From JBCCFK01 sp965262315 (GTDB taxonomy: Bacteria > Actinomycetota > Acidimicrobiia > Acidimicrobiales > UBA8592), in NCBI GenBank assembly GCA_965262315.1, contig CBDHFJ010000043.1, positions 1 to 26,185 on the forward strand: a DNA stretch of 26,185 nucleotides, given 5' to 3'. The notes beneath the pieces are model-generated. The model saw only the letters and a list, made by a program, of their open reading frames with translations. It did not search any database and had not been told where the DNA came from. Position 1 is the first letter of the stretch. Every line of letters starts with the position of its first letter. Below, piece by piece: positions 7,389 to 14,943 of the stretch. A program made the translations under genes and the position numbers.

Positions 7389-8525
7389 GTGCGCGCCGGC
7401 ACCGCCTTCCAGGAACGACACGGCGAGCCTCCCGCAGGGATCGCCCGCGCACCGGGTCGCGTGAATCTGATCGGTGAGCACACCGACTACAACGACGGGT
7501 TCGTCCTGCCGATGGGCCTCCCCTTCGACACCGCCATCGCCTTCGGTCGCGCCAGCGACACCTCGGTGGAGATCGTGTCGGCCGGCTTCGGCCATGCCCG
7601 CTTCGCGCTGGACGACCCACCGGCCGACACGGTGCCGTGGGCGCGCTACGTCCACGGCGTGGCGCATGTCCTCGCCGACGAGGGCCATGAACTCGCGGGC
7701 TGGCGTGGATGCATCGAGACCGACATCCCTCCCGGTGCCAGCCTGTCCTCCTCTGCGGCGCTCGAGGTCGCCGCGGGGCTGGTCTTCGCCGCGGTCTCGA
7801 ACACGCCGAGCACACCGGACGAGCTGGCCAGGGTGGGACAGCGGGTCGAGAACGAGGTGTTCGGTCTGCCGTCCGGGATCCTCGATCAGCTCGCGTCGGC
7901 CGGCGCCATCGCGGGCCACGCCTCGTTCATCGACTGTCGCGACCTGCAGCGCACGTCGATCCCCATGCCCGACGCCGTCAGCGTGGTCCTGATGGACACG
8001 GGCACCCGCCGTGAGCTCGTGGAGTCCGAGTACGCCGACCGACAGCAGACTTGTGAGCGGGTCGCCGCTGCCCTGGGCGTCGCCGCGCTCCGTGACGCCG
8101 GCCTGGCCGATCTCGACCGCCTGGACGACGACGCGATCGGCCGAAGACGCGCCCGCCACGTGATCACCGAGAACCGGCGCACGGTCGATGCCGCCGCGGC
8201 CTTGCGTTCCGGTGACGCCGACGAACTCGGCCGGCTCATGACCGCCAGCCACCGCAGCCTCCGCGACGACTACCAGGTATCGGGTCCGGCGCTCGATCAC
8301 ATCGTCGAGATCGCCTCGACCCAGCCCGGCTGCCTCGGTGCCCGCATGACCGGCGGCGGGTTCGCCGGTGTGGCGATCGCGCTGGTTCGAGACCATGAGG
8401 CCGAGGCGTTCACCGCAGCCGTCCTCGATCGGTACGAGGCTCCCACTGAGCAACCCGCGTCAGCCCCGGCCCGACTGTGGACGGTGCGGGCATCGGCGGG
8501 AGCGTCGCTGGTCCTCGCCGGCTGA
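7389..8525 (+). CDS. galK: Galactokinase
   Basis: A GHMP-family kinase of 378 residues that phosphorylates alpha-D-galactose at C1 with ATP, the entry step of the Leloir pathway. The galactokinase signature APGRVNLIGEHTDYNDGFVLP is at residues 21-41 (catalytic Arg24). The GHMP phosphate loop PPGASLSSSAA is at 114-124, the catalytic base Asp166 is in GILDQLAS, and the C-terminal motif is GARMTGGGFAGVAIAL. The GTG at 7389 is the first start codon after an in-frame stop at 7305-7307. It has no SD, and leaves 20 residues before the signature, about as in E. coli. An ATG at 7318 is in another frame. Divergent from alpha-galactosidase and convergent with the LivHM gene, 9 bases between stops. GalT and GalE are not in the window. 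Confidence 0.92.
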   Translation: MRAGTAFQERHGEPPAGIARAPGRVNLIGEHTDYNDGFVLPMGLPFDTAIAFGRASDTSVEIVSAGFGHARFALDDPPADTVPWARYVHGVAHVLADEGHELAGWRGCIETDIPPGASLSSSAALEVAAGLVFAAVSNTPSTPDELARVGQRVENEVFGLPSGILDQLASAGAIAGHASFIDCRDLQRTSIPMPDAVSVVLMDTGTRRELVESEYADRQQTCERVAAALGVAALRDAGLADLDRLDDDAIGRRRARHVITENRRTVDAAAALRSGDADELGRLMTASHRSLRDDYQVSGPALDHIVEIASTQPGCLGARMTGGGFAGVAIALVRDHEAEAFTAAVLDRYEAPTEQPASAPARLWTVRASAGASLVLAG

Positions 8526-8534
8526 GTCCGATCT

Positions 8535-10550
8535 TCAACTCGCCGAGCGCGCAGACACCTGCGGCGCCGACGGGACGCCGACGGGGGCAGCGGCGACTGA
8601 CTCCTTCTTCGCTCGCGCCTCGGCAGCCTGGGCGCGGATGCCGCCGGCGATGCCCTCGGGGTTGAGGATGGCGGTGAGGATGAGGAAGACACCGCCCACG
8701 TAGACCTCCCACGCCCCGAAGGAGTCGAACATGCGGCTGGTGGCGAAGAAGGCGACACCCGAGGTGGCCACCACCCCGGCGGTCACGGCGCCGCTGACGC
8801 TGGTGACGCCGCCCAGGTAGGCAACGGCGATCGCGGTCAGCGAGGCGATGACCCCGAACGAGGAGTCCGAGACCGCGCCGAATCGGTAGCCGATCAGCGT
8901 GCCGGCCACGCCGGCGATGAACGCGGAGATGGCGAAGGCGAGCAGCCGGACAGCCATCACGTTGATCCCCACCGCGCTGGCGGCTCGCTCGTTGGAGCGA
9001 ACGGCGAGCATGCGACGGCCCGTGCCACTCCCCCGCAACGACGCCACCAGCAGCGCCAGGATCAGGGCGACCGCAACCAGAAAGATGCCGAACACCGGTC
9101 GAGACGACTTCGTCCCCAGGACCAGGCCGAAGTCCCAGCCGCCGAGCTTCGGGTTGGGGATCTGCGCGCCTCCGGTGGAGGCGTCGCCCACGAAGTTGGG
9201 GTTCTTGAACAGGAACTCGGCGATCGCCACGCCGCCGGCGAGGGTCACGATGGCCAGGTTCGTGCCACGCAACCGCAGCACGGGCAGACCGACGAGAACC
9301 CCGAACACCGCGGCGAGCAACGCAGCGAGGAGCGGCGCGATCGGGAACGGCACCCCACCGGCGACGGCCAGCTTCGACAACGAGAAGCCCGCGACCCCGG
9401 CGAAGGCCATCTGGGCCAGCGACGTCTGACCTGCAAACCCCGACAGCACCACGAACGACAGCGCCAGCACGGTGGCGATGACGGTCGTCATGATGGCCGC
9501 ACGCCACAGCGGCCCGAGGAACACCAGGCCGGCGACGGCAAGGCTCACCGGGACGATGATCGACATCGGGGTCACGCGGGCCGGCGGGACGGTCGGGAGC
9601 TTCCAGTCGTCGATCGAGGCCCGTGACGGGATCCGCTCGCCGGCGAGGACCATCGCCAGGATGATGATCAGGAACGGGAGTCCCTCGCGAGCGCCGTAGT
9701 CGGGGAACCAACTGAGATCGACCTGGAGCTTGGTGAAGCTCGACTGCACCATCCCGATGGCGAACCCCGTGGCCACGGTGGGCACGAAGTACCGGAAGCT
9801 GCCGACCAGAGCCGCGCCGATGGCCGGGATGAGGTAGCCGAACGTGAACACGGTGGAGCTGAGCTGGATCATCGGCGCCGCCAGGATCGCGATGAACCCG
9901 CTGACCACACTGGCGAGCACGAAGCTGAACGCGGCCAGGGAGTTCGGCGAGTACCCGAGCACGATCGCGCCCTTCTGGTTCTCCGCCGACGCCCGCACGA
10001 CGAGACCCAGCCGGGTGAACCGGGAGTAGAGCCACAGCACCCCCGCGACGGCGAGCGTCACCGCGCCGAGCCACAGCCCGTCACGGGGGATCGTCAGGCC
10101 GTCCCAGATGGTCACTGGCTCGCGGGGCAGGATCTCGCTGACCCGGATGTTGGTCTTCTCGAATCGCCGCTCGACCAGGGTGGTGAACATGACCAGCAGG
10201 CCCACGCTGGCCACGACCTTCGCCAGCGCCGGCGCCTTGTCCAGCGGCCTGAACACGAGGAAGTACACCAACAGCGCGATCACCGCGGCGGTGACCAGCG
10301 ACAAGGAGAGCGCCCAGGTGAAGCCGACGTCGCCATCGAAGTGATAGCGATCGGGAAGGCCGGGGAACGGGAAGGGATACGCGCCGTCGCGCAGGTCTGC
10401 GTAGACGTAGACCGTCCACATCGTCATGGCCCCGAAGGCGAAGTTGACGACACCCGATCCCTGGAAGGTGATGACCAACCCCAGCGCGAGCGCCACGATG
10501 ATGGCGCCCGCGCCGGTGCCCAACAGCAGGAAGAAGGCGTAGTCGGTCAT
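8535..10550 (-). CDS. Fused LivH-LivM branched-chain amino acid-type ABC transporter permease
   Basis: A polytopic membrane protein of 671 residues that joins the two permeases normally encoded separately. The LivH half covers about residues 1-315: LGLVITFQGSGVVNFAFGAM, the FRPLDKAPALAKVVASVG stretch, and the coupling helix near RASAENQKGAIVLGYSPN. A hydrophilic linker near residues 311-327 leads to the LivM half, with LSGFAGQTSLAQMAFAGVAGF at about 369-389, GLPVLRLRGTNLAIVTLA, and a second coupling region RSNERAASAVGINVMAVRLLAF. The C-terminal tail of about 40 residues is charged then Ala/Ser-rich and probably cytoplasmic. The gene begins 24 bases after the stop of the binding-protein gene, so they are one operon. 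It ends 9 bases from the convergent galK, so LivG and LivF ATPases must be elsewhere. Substrates may be amino acids, amides, urea or aromatic acids. Confidence 0.88.
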   Translation of the reverse strand: MTDYAFFLLLGTGAGAIIVALALGLVITFQGSGVVNFAFGAMTMWTVYVYADLRDGAYPFPFPGLPDRYHFDGDVGFTWALSLSLVTAAVIALLVYFLVFRPLDKAPALAKVVASVGLLVMFTTLVERRFEKTNIRVSEILPREPVTIWDGLTIPRDGLWLGAVTLAVAGVLWLYSRFTRLGLVVRASAENQKGAIVLGYSPNSLAAFSFVLASVVSGFIAILAAPMIQLSSTVFTFGYLIPAIGAALVGSFRYFVPTVATGFAIGMVQSSFTKLQVDLSWFPDYGAREGLPFLIIILAMVLAGERIPSRASIDDWKLPTVPPARVTPMSIIVPVSLAVAGLVFLGPLWRAAIMTTVIATVLALSFVVLSGFAGQTSLAQMAFAGVAGFSLSKLAVAGGVPFPIAPLLAALLAAVFGVLVGLPVLRLRGTNLAIVTLAGGVAIAEFLFKNPNFVGDASTGGAQIPNPKLGGWDFGLVLGTKSSRPVFGIFLVAVALILALLVASLRGSGTGRRMLAVRSNERAASAVGINVMAVRLLAFAISAFIAGVAGTLIGYRFGAVSDSSFGVIASLTAIAVAYLGGVTSVSGAVTAGVVATSGVAFFATSRMFDSFGAWEVYVGGVFLILTAILNPEGIAGGIRAQAAEARAKKESVAAAPVGVPSAPQVSARSAS

Positions 10551-10574
10551 CGATCCGTCCCGGTCCCGTGCCCC

Positions 10575-11996
10575 CTAGGGGAGGTAGTCGAGGGCCGAGA
10601 CCGCCTCGAGGCCCGGGATCGTCAGCACCTCGCCGTCGCCGACGTACTCGGCGTAGGGGAAGGTGAACGAGCAGACCGTCGGGTAGGCGGTCGCGGCACC
10701 GCAGTCGATGTCGGCGCCGTCAGGCCACAGGTTGAGGCCACTCGAGGTGCCGACGAAGTCGTAGAGCGACTGCCCGGTGACCTCCATCCCGTCGGCGGCC
10801 ATGGCGTTCGAGTACTCGGCGAGCGACATGGCCATGATGAGGCCGAGGCCCCCCAACCCGAGGCCGTTCGGATCGACCTCGCTGGGGTCGATGTCGAGCG
10901 CGGTCGACATGAGGTCGACCAGGATGTCGCGCTCGGGCGTGTCCTCATCGGTCTGGACCCCGGCGAACACCCACCCGGCGGCGTCGTCACCCACCTCGTC
11001 GATGACCGCCTGCTCCGCGCAGATGCCGGTGGTGATGACGGGGATGTCGATCCCGAGGGCCGCTCGTCCCCGCATGGTGCCGATGCAACCGGCGTCGGCG
11101 TAGAGGGAGATCAACAGGTCGGGATCGCCGTCGGCCGCCTGGCGCATCAACCCCTGGTAGCCCGCGTCGGTCTCGTTGTCGCCGCCCTTGACGATCGTCC
11201 ATTCGATGCCGGCGATGTCGAGCGCCGCCTGGAGCGATGCCGCCGATGCGTTGGCCCCGGCGTTGTCGGCGCTCACGATGCCGACGGTCTGTGCCCCGAA
11301 GTGCTGTTCGGCGACCGCGGCCATGGAGCCGCTGGTGGTCGCGTTGCCCCCGGTCATGAAGAGGGCGTCAGCCGTGTAGTCGAGGGGCAGGATCGGCAGC
11401 ATGCCGATCACCGGCAGGTCCGCCGCGGTGTAGGTGGCGTAGTCGGGGAACAGGTCGAGACCCAACAGCACCAGCTCGACGCCCTCGCCGACCATCTCCT
11501 GGGCACACGCCTGGGATGTCTCGGGCGAGCCGTTGGCCGTGCAGTTGACGATCTCCAGTGGCCGGTCCCCGTAGCCGCCGTGCTGGTTGAGATAGTCGAA
11601 CACGCCGCCGATGGCGAGCCGGATGTCGGGGAAGTCGAGCCCGGGTGCCCCCTCGGTGTTGACGAGTCCGATCTTCATGGGCTCGCCGGTGGGCGGGTCC
11701 AGGAACGGGAACACCGCCGACGACGCGACGTCGGCGGGCGGGCCGTCGGAGCCTTCGTCGGCCGGCGGGTCCTCCTCGGCGGGAGCGTCCTCCTCGGCCG
11801 GCTCGGGCTCGTCCGCCGGCTCCTGGTCGGGCTCGGCTGCCGGCTCCTCGGTCTCGGGTTGCGCGGCGGGCTCATCGGCGGTGGACCCGTCGTCGTCGTC
11901 GCCACCGCAGGCCGCGGCGACCAGCGCGAAGACCAGCAGGAGCGCGATCCAGGGTCGCCACCGACGCCCGGAGGTCGGGATGCTTGCCGTGTTCAT
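10575..11996 (-). CDS. ABC transporter substrate-binding lipoprotein, branched-chain amino acid (LivK-like) family
   Basis: A protein of 473 residues. A basic N-terminus and a hydrophobic stretch (WIALLLVFALVAAAC) end in a lipobox with Cys30, so it is predicted to be a membrane-anchored lipoprotein outside the cell. Residues 31-90 form a low-complexity acidic Glu/Pro/Ala linker, a stalk common in actinobacterial binding proteins. The type I periplasmic-binding domain follows: PMKIGLVNTEGAPGLDFPDIRLAI, YLNQHGGYGDRPLEIVNC, PVIGMLPILPLDY, TVGIVSADNAGANAS, DLLISLYADAGC and IPVITTGICAEQ. ATG at 11996 follows a G-rich SD (GGGGGGAA). It is the first gene of the operon with the LivHM permease. The ligand is unknown. 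The divergent carotenoid oxygenase shares its 185-base upstream region, so the TetR site there could also affect this promoter. Confidence 0.88.
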   Translation of the reverse strand: MNTASIPTSGRRWRPWIALLLVFALVAAACGGDDDDGSTADEPAAQPETEEPAAEPDQEPADEPEPAEEDAPAEEDPPADEGSDGPPADVASSAVFPFLDPPTGEPMKIGLVNTEGAPGLDFPDIRLAIGGVFDYLNQHGGYGDRPLEIVNCTANGSPETSQACAQEMVGEGVELVLLGLDLFPDYATYTAADLPVIGMLPILPLDYTADALFMTGGNATTSGSMAAVAEQHFGAQTVGIVSADNAGANASAASLQAALDIAGIEWTIVKGGDNETDAGYQGLMRQAADGDPDLLISLYADAGCIGTMRGRAALGIDIPVITTGICAEQAVIDEVGDDAAGWVFAGVQTDEDTPERDILVDLMSTALDIDPSEVDPNGLGLGGLGLIMAMSLAEYSNAMAADGMEVTGQSLYDFVGTSSGLNLWPDGADIDCGAATAYPTVCSFTFPYAEYVGDGEVLTIPGLEAVSALDYLP

Positions 11997-12112
11997 GAAA
12001 TTCCCCCCATGTCACTGACCACTGCACGTGGCCGATCACGTCCATCGTTCCACGTCGGACGAGCCGGCGTGGTGCGAGTTCGTGAGAGGCCGCCGTGAAC
12101 CGGGTCCCCCTG

Positions 12113-12133
12113 TCACTGAACGCTGTTCAGTGA
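12113..12133. promoter_or_regulatory. TetR-type operator: perfect 9-3-9 palindrome
   Basis: Left arm tcactgaac (12113-12121) and right arm gttcagtga (12125-12133) are perfect reverse complements around a GCT spacer. It sits 48 bases before the carotenoid oxygenase ATG and just upstream of a -10-like TAACTT, where it would cover the -35 region. The last gene of the same unit encodes a TetR repressor, and TetR sites are typically palindromes of this size, so autoregulation is the natural reading. Confidence 0.75.
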
Positions 12134-12140
12134 TCGCGGC

Positions 12141-12146
12141 TAACTT
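12141..12146 (+). promoter_or_regulatory. Candidate -10 element (TAACTT) of the oxygenase-tetR operon
   Basis: TAACTT fits TANNNT and would place a start near 12153, ahead of the GAGGAG SD at 12171-12176. No good -35 hexamer is visible; the palindrome occupies that place. Confidence 0.4.
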
Positions 12147-12181
12147 AGCGCACGCAACGGCAACGCACCCGAGGAGCAACG

Positions 12182-13552
12182 ATGACCGCGACCGACGACA
12201 CCACCGAGCTCGCCTGGCACCTGAGCGGCAACCGCGCGCCGGTGTTCGACGAACTCACCGTGACCGACCTCGAGGTGAAGGGCTCGATCCCCACCGAGCT
12301 GCAGGGGCGATACTTCCGCAACGGCGCGAATCCCCAGACCGGCCACTCCGACCACTGGTTCATGGGCGACGGCATGGTCCACGGCGTCGAGCTGTCCGAC
12401 GGCAAGGCCAACTGGTACCGCAACCGCTACGTGCGCACCCCGATGTACGCCAACCCCGACAAGGGCCGCATGGACCTGTACCTCGACATGGAGACCCTCT
12501 CGTTCAACCACGAGGTCTCGGTGGCCAACACCCACGTCATCGGCCACGCCGGGAAGGTCTTCGCACTCGAGGAGGGCTCGTTCCCCTACGAGTTGACCAA
12601 GGACCTCGACACCGTTGGCGCGTGCGACTTCGACGGCAAGCTGCACACCGCCTTCACCGCCCACCCCAAGCTGTGCCCCGACACCGGTGAGCTCCTCGGC
12701 TTCGGCTACAGCTCGATGGAGCCCTACCTCGTGTACCACCGGGTCGACGCCCAGGGGAACCTGGTGCAGAGCACCGAGATCACCGTCAACGGCCCGACGA
12801 TGATGCACGACTTCGCCGTGTCCCGGAACCACTCGATCTTCATGGACCTCCCGATGATTTTCGACATGGAGGTCGCGATGTCGGGCGGCATGCCCATCCG
12901 CTGGAGCGACGACTATCCGGCTCGCTTCGGCGTCATGCCCCGCGAGGGCACCGACGCCGACGTCCAGTGGTTCGACATCGACCCCTGCTACGTGTTCCAC
13001 ACGTTGAACGCCTACGACGAGGGCGACGACGTGGTGCTCCACGCCTGCCGCATCCGCGAGCTGTGGCGCGACAACTCCGACATCGGCACCGGCGACACCG
13101 ACGCCGCCAACCTCCCGATGATGTGGGAATGGCGCCTGAACCGAGCCACCGGGAACGTGACCGAGCGCCAGATCGACGATCGAGCCAGCGAGTTCCCGCG
13201 TGTCCCCGACGCCAAGGCCGGCTTCGAGAGCCAGTACGGCTACACGATGAGCCAGACGCCTGACGGCGCCGCAGGCGAGATCTTCAAGTACGACTTCGGC
13301 AACGATGCGTCGCGGTCGATCCACACCTTCCCGGTGGGCCATACCCCGGGCGAGCCGGTCTTCGTGCCGGCCGAAGGCGCCAGCAACGAGGACGACGGCT
13401 ATCTGATGACCTACGTCCACGCCGAGGACACCGACACGTCGTACCTCGTCATCCTCGACGCCACGGACCTGGCCGCCGCACCGGTCGCCGAGGTCCACCT
13501 GCCAACGCGAGTCCCCACCGGCTTTCATGGCAGCTGGATCGCCGACGACTGA
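12182..13552 (+). CDS. Carotenoid oxygenase family protein (apocarotenoid/lignostilbene-cleaving dioxygenase)
   Basis: A protein of 456 residues of the seven-bladed propeller family, in which four His residues hold non-haem Fe(II) and O2 splits a C=C bond into two carbonyls. N-terminal landmarks are LQGRYFRNGANPQ and HWFMGDGMVHGVEL. The likely iron ligands are His161 (TAHPKL), His209 (TMMHDFAVS), His273 (VFHTLNAYDE) and His449 (TGFHGSW, just before the C-terminus), spaced as in the family. There is no signal peptide, so it should be cytoplasmic. GAGGAG at 12171-12176 fixes the ATG. The 3' end overlaps the tetR start by 26 bases, and a 21-bp palindrome lies upstream, so it is probably repressed until a substrate or product accumulates. 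Carotenoid or apocarotenoid versus stilbene cannot be settled from sequence. Confidence 0.88.
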   Translation: MTATDDTTELAWHLSGNRAPVFDELTVTDLEVKGSIPTELQGRYFRNGANPQTGHSDHWFMGDGMVHGVELSDGKANWYRNRYVRTPMYANPDKGRMDLYLDMETLSFNHEVSVANTHVIGHAGKVFALEEGSFPYELTKDLDTVGACDFDGKLHTAFTAHPKLCPDTGELLGFGYSSMEPYLVYHRVDAQGNLVQSTEITVNGPTMMHDFAVSRNHSIFMDLPMIFDMEVAMSGGMPIRWSDDYPARFGVMPREGTDADVQWFDIDPCYVFHTLNAYDEGDDVVLHACRIRELWRDNSDIGTGDTDAANLPMMWEWRLNRATGNVTERQIDDRASEFPRVPDAKAGFESQYGYTMSQTPDGAAGEIFKYDFGNDASRSIHTFPVGHTPGEPVFVPAEGASNEDDGYLMTYVHAEDTDTSYLVILDATDLAAAPVAEVHLPTRVPTGFHGSWIADD

Positions 13553-14117
13553 TCCGCGCAGGCAACGCCTGACGCGCGAGCGGATCGTCGCCGCCGCGCT
13601 CGACCAGGTCGAGCGCGGCGGCCACGAAGCGCTCTCCCTCCGATCCCTGGCGAGTGCGCTCGACGTCACCGCGCCTGCGATCTACGACCATTTCGCCAAC
13701 AAGGCCGAAGTGCTCGGCGCCGTGGCCACCGTCGGCTACCTCGACCTCACCGAGTCCTTCGACGTCGACGGCGCACGCGCCATCGACCGGTGCCGCGAGC
13801 GCGCCCGCCGCTACGTCGAGTTCGCGCAACGACGCCCCGCGGTGTTCCGGGTGATGTTCCTGTACCGGCCCGCCGCCATCGCGGTGGAGTCCGACAACGA
13901 GCTCTCCGCGGCGTCGGTCACCTTCGACCGCGGCCTGGAGGATCTCGCCGCCGCGGTCGCCGACGGTGACCTGGTCGACCGAGATCCGACCCAGCTCAAC
14001 CTCACCTTGTGGGCGGCCATGCACGGGGTCGCACAGGTCGCGCTGATGGCGCCGCCCATTGCCGATCAGGTGGCCGACGACGTGATCGACGCCGTGTTCA
14101 ACGGCCTGCGCCCCTGA
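13527..14117 (+). CDS. TetR-family transcriptional repressor
   Basis: A regulator of 196 residues. The N-terminal DNA-binding domain is RLTRERIVAAALDQVERGG, then LSLRSLASALDVTAPAIYDHFANKAEVL, the canonical TetR helix-turn-helix ending in the Y-x-H-F recognition segment (residues about 14-66). The rest is an all-helical ligand and dimer domain, with RCRERARRYVEFAQRRPAVFRVMF and a C-terminal WAAMHGVAQVALMAPP helix resembling TetR_C-type effector domains. The start ATG lies inside the last codons of the oxygenase gene, a 26-base overlap with weak SD, so translation is likely coupled. The palindrome at 12113-12133 is its probable binding site. The effector would be expected to be an oxygenase substrate or product, but that is inference. 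Confidence 0.88.
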   Translation: MAAGSPTTDPRRQRLTRERIVAAALDQVERGGHEALSLRSLASALDVTAPAIYDHFANKAEVLGAVATVGYLDLTESFDVDGARAIDRCRERARRYVEFAQRRPAVFRVMFLYRPAAIAVESDNELSAASVTFDRGLEDLAAAVADGDLVDRDPTQLNLTLWAAMHGVAQVALMAPPIADQVADDVIDAVFNGLRP

Positions 14118-14134
14118 ACGGGGCCGCGTTCAGG
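14113..14134. terminator. Hairpin between convergent tetR and SDR genes
   Basis: Perfect arms cctgaac (14113-14119) and gttcagg (14128-14134) enclose an 8-base GC-rich loop. An alternative 5-bp stem, gcccc/ggggc (14110-14124), overlaps it. It spans the tetR stop and the SDR stop, which fits a shared terminator without T-tract. The arms contain the same ctgaac/gttcag half-sites as the operator upstream of the oxygenase, but with an 8-base spacer instead of 3. Confidence 0.4.
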
Positions 14135-14873
14135 CGGCGGTGAGGCCGCCGTCGACCGACAGGATGGAGCCCGTGCAGCGCGAGGCCTCGTCCGAGGCCA
14201 GCCAGACGATGGCGTTGGCGCAGGTGTCGGGCGCCGCCATGCCCCGGTACCCCATGTAGGGCTGCATCAGGTCGAAGTCGATGCCTTCGGGCATCGTCAT
14301 TCCGGCCGTCATCCCCGTGTCCATCCCGCCAGGCGCGACCGCGTTCACCCGGATGTCGGTCTTGATGTATTCCATGGCCATCGCCTTGGTCATGTTCACC
14401 ACCGCCCCCTTCGTGGCGCAGTACGCCACCGTGTAGGCCTGACCCATCAGACCGGCGTTCGAGGCGACGTTCACGATGTTGCCGCCGGAGTCGAGCAGGT
14501 GGGGGATGGCGGCTTGGCTGACCCAGAACATGCCCTCGACGTTGACCCGCATCATCAGATCCCACTCGTCCTGGTCGACCTCGGTCATGGGATTCATCCG
14601 GAAGGCACCAGCCACGTTGGCCACCACGTCGAGGCGACCGAACCGAGCGACCGCGGCGCCGACCGACGCGTGACACGCGTCGCGGCCGGTGATGTCGACG
14701 ACCTCGGTGGCGAGATGATCACCGGCATCCCGGGCGGTCTCGGCCAGGCCGTCGCTCGCGATGTCGACGCCGTACACGCTGGCCCCTTCGTCGAGGAACC
14801 GGCGCACGGTGGCCCGACCGACACCTGATGCGGCTCCGGTGACGTAGGCGACCTTGCCGTCGAACTGTCCCAT
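14130..14873 (-). CDS. SDR-family NAD(P)-dependent oxidoreductase
   Basis: A classical short-chain dehydrogenase/reductase of 247 residues. The cofactor loop is TGAASGVG (residues 12-19), with Asp37 at the end of the second strand favouring NAD(H). NVAGA is at 86-90, and the catalytic set Asn111, Ser138, Tyr151 and Lys155 is complete (YCATK). The C-terminal VDGGLTA ending is standard. The ATG at 14873 is fixed by AGGAGGAG at 14876-14883. It oxidises or reduces an alcohol/carbonyl pair; the substrate is unknown. It converges on tetR, 12 bases between stops, and lies 70 bases after the lipoprotein gene on the same strand. Proximity to the oxygenase makes carbonyl products of C=C cleavage a possible but unproven substrate class. 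Confidence 0.88.
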   Translation of the reverse strand: MGQFDGKVAYVTGAASGVGRATVRRFLDEGASVYGVDIASDGLAETARDAGDHLATEVVDITGRDACHASVGAAVARFGRLDVVANVAGAFRMNPMTEVDQDEWDLMMRVNVEGMFWVSQAAIPHLLDSGGNIVNVASNAGLMGQAYTVAYCATKGAVVNMTKAMAMEYIKTDIRVNAVAPGGMDTGMTAGMTMPEGIDFDLMQPYMGYRGMAAPDTCANAIVWLASDEASRCTGSILSVDGGLTAA

Positions 14874-14907
14874 GGCTCCTCCTGCGAAACATGCCGACCT
14901 CGCCGGC

Positions 14908-14942
14908 CCCGCTGGGATGCTGCCACAGCGCGGCCGAGCGGG
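14908..14942 (-). terminator. Weak hairpin between lipoprotein and SDR genes
   Basis: Arms cccgct (14908-14913) and agcggg (14937-14942) pair over a long loop; an alternative inner stem is cgctg/cagcg (14910-14930). It lies directly after the lipoprotein stop and before the SDR SD. There is no T-tract; it may be a weak terminator or attenuator, or chance. Confidence 0.22.
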
Positions 14943-14943
14943 C

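Noticed and set aside
7318..7464. ATG at 7318 as the start of galactokinase
   Set aside because: It lies in a different frame from the galactokinase signature; using it would need an extra frameshift, while GTG at 7389 already gives a normal N-terminus.
11700..11905. Repetitive GC-rich tract as a possible DNA repeat element
   Set aside because: It encodes the Glu/Pro/Ala stalk of the lipoprotein in frame; the repetition is a protein linker, not a mobile or CRISPR-like repeat.
10341..12098. A 585-codon plus-strand open frame opposite the transporter operon
   Set aside because: Antisense to the lipoprotein binding protein and permease; repetitive Gly/Arg/Val content follows from the acidic linker and codon bias.
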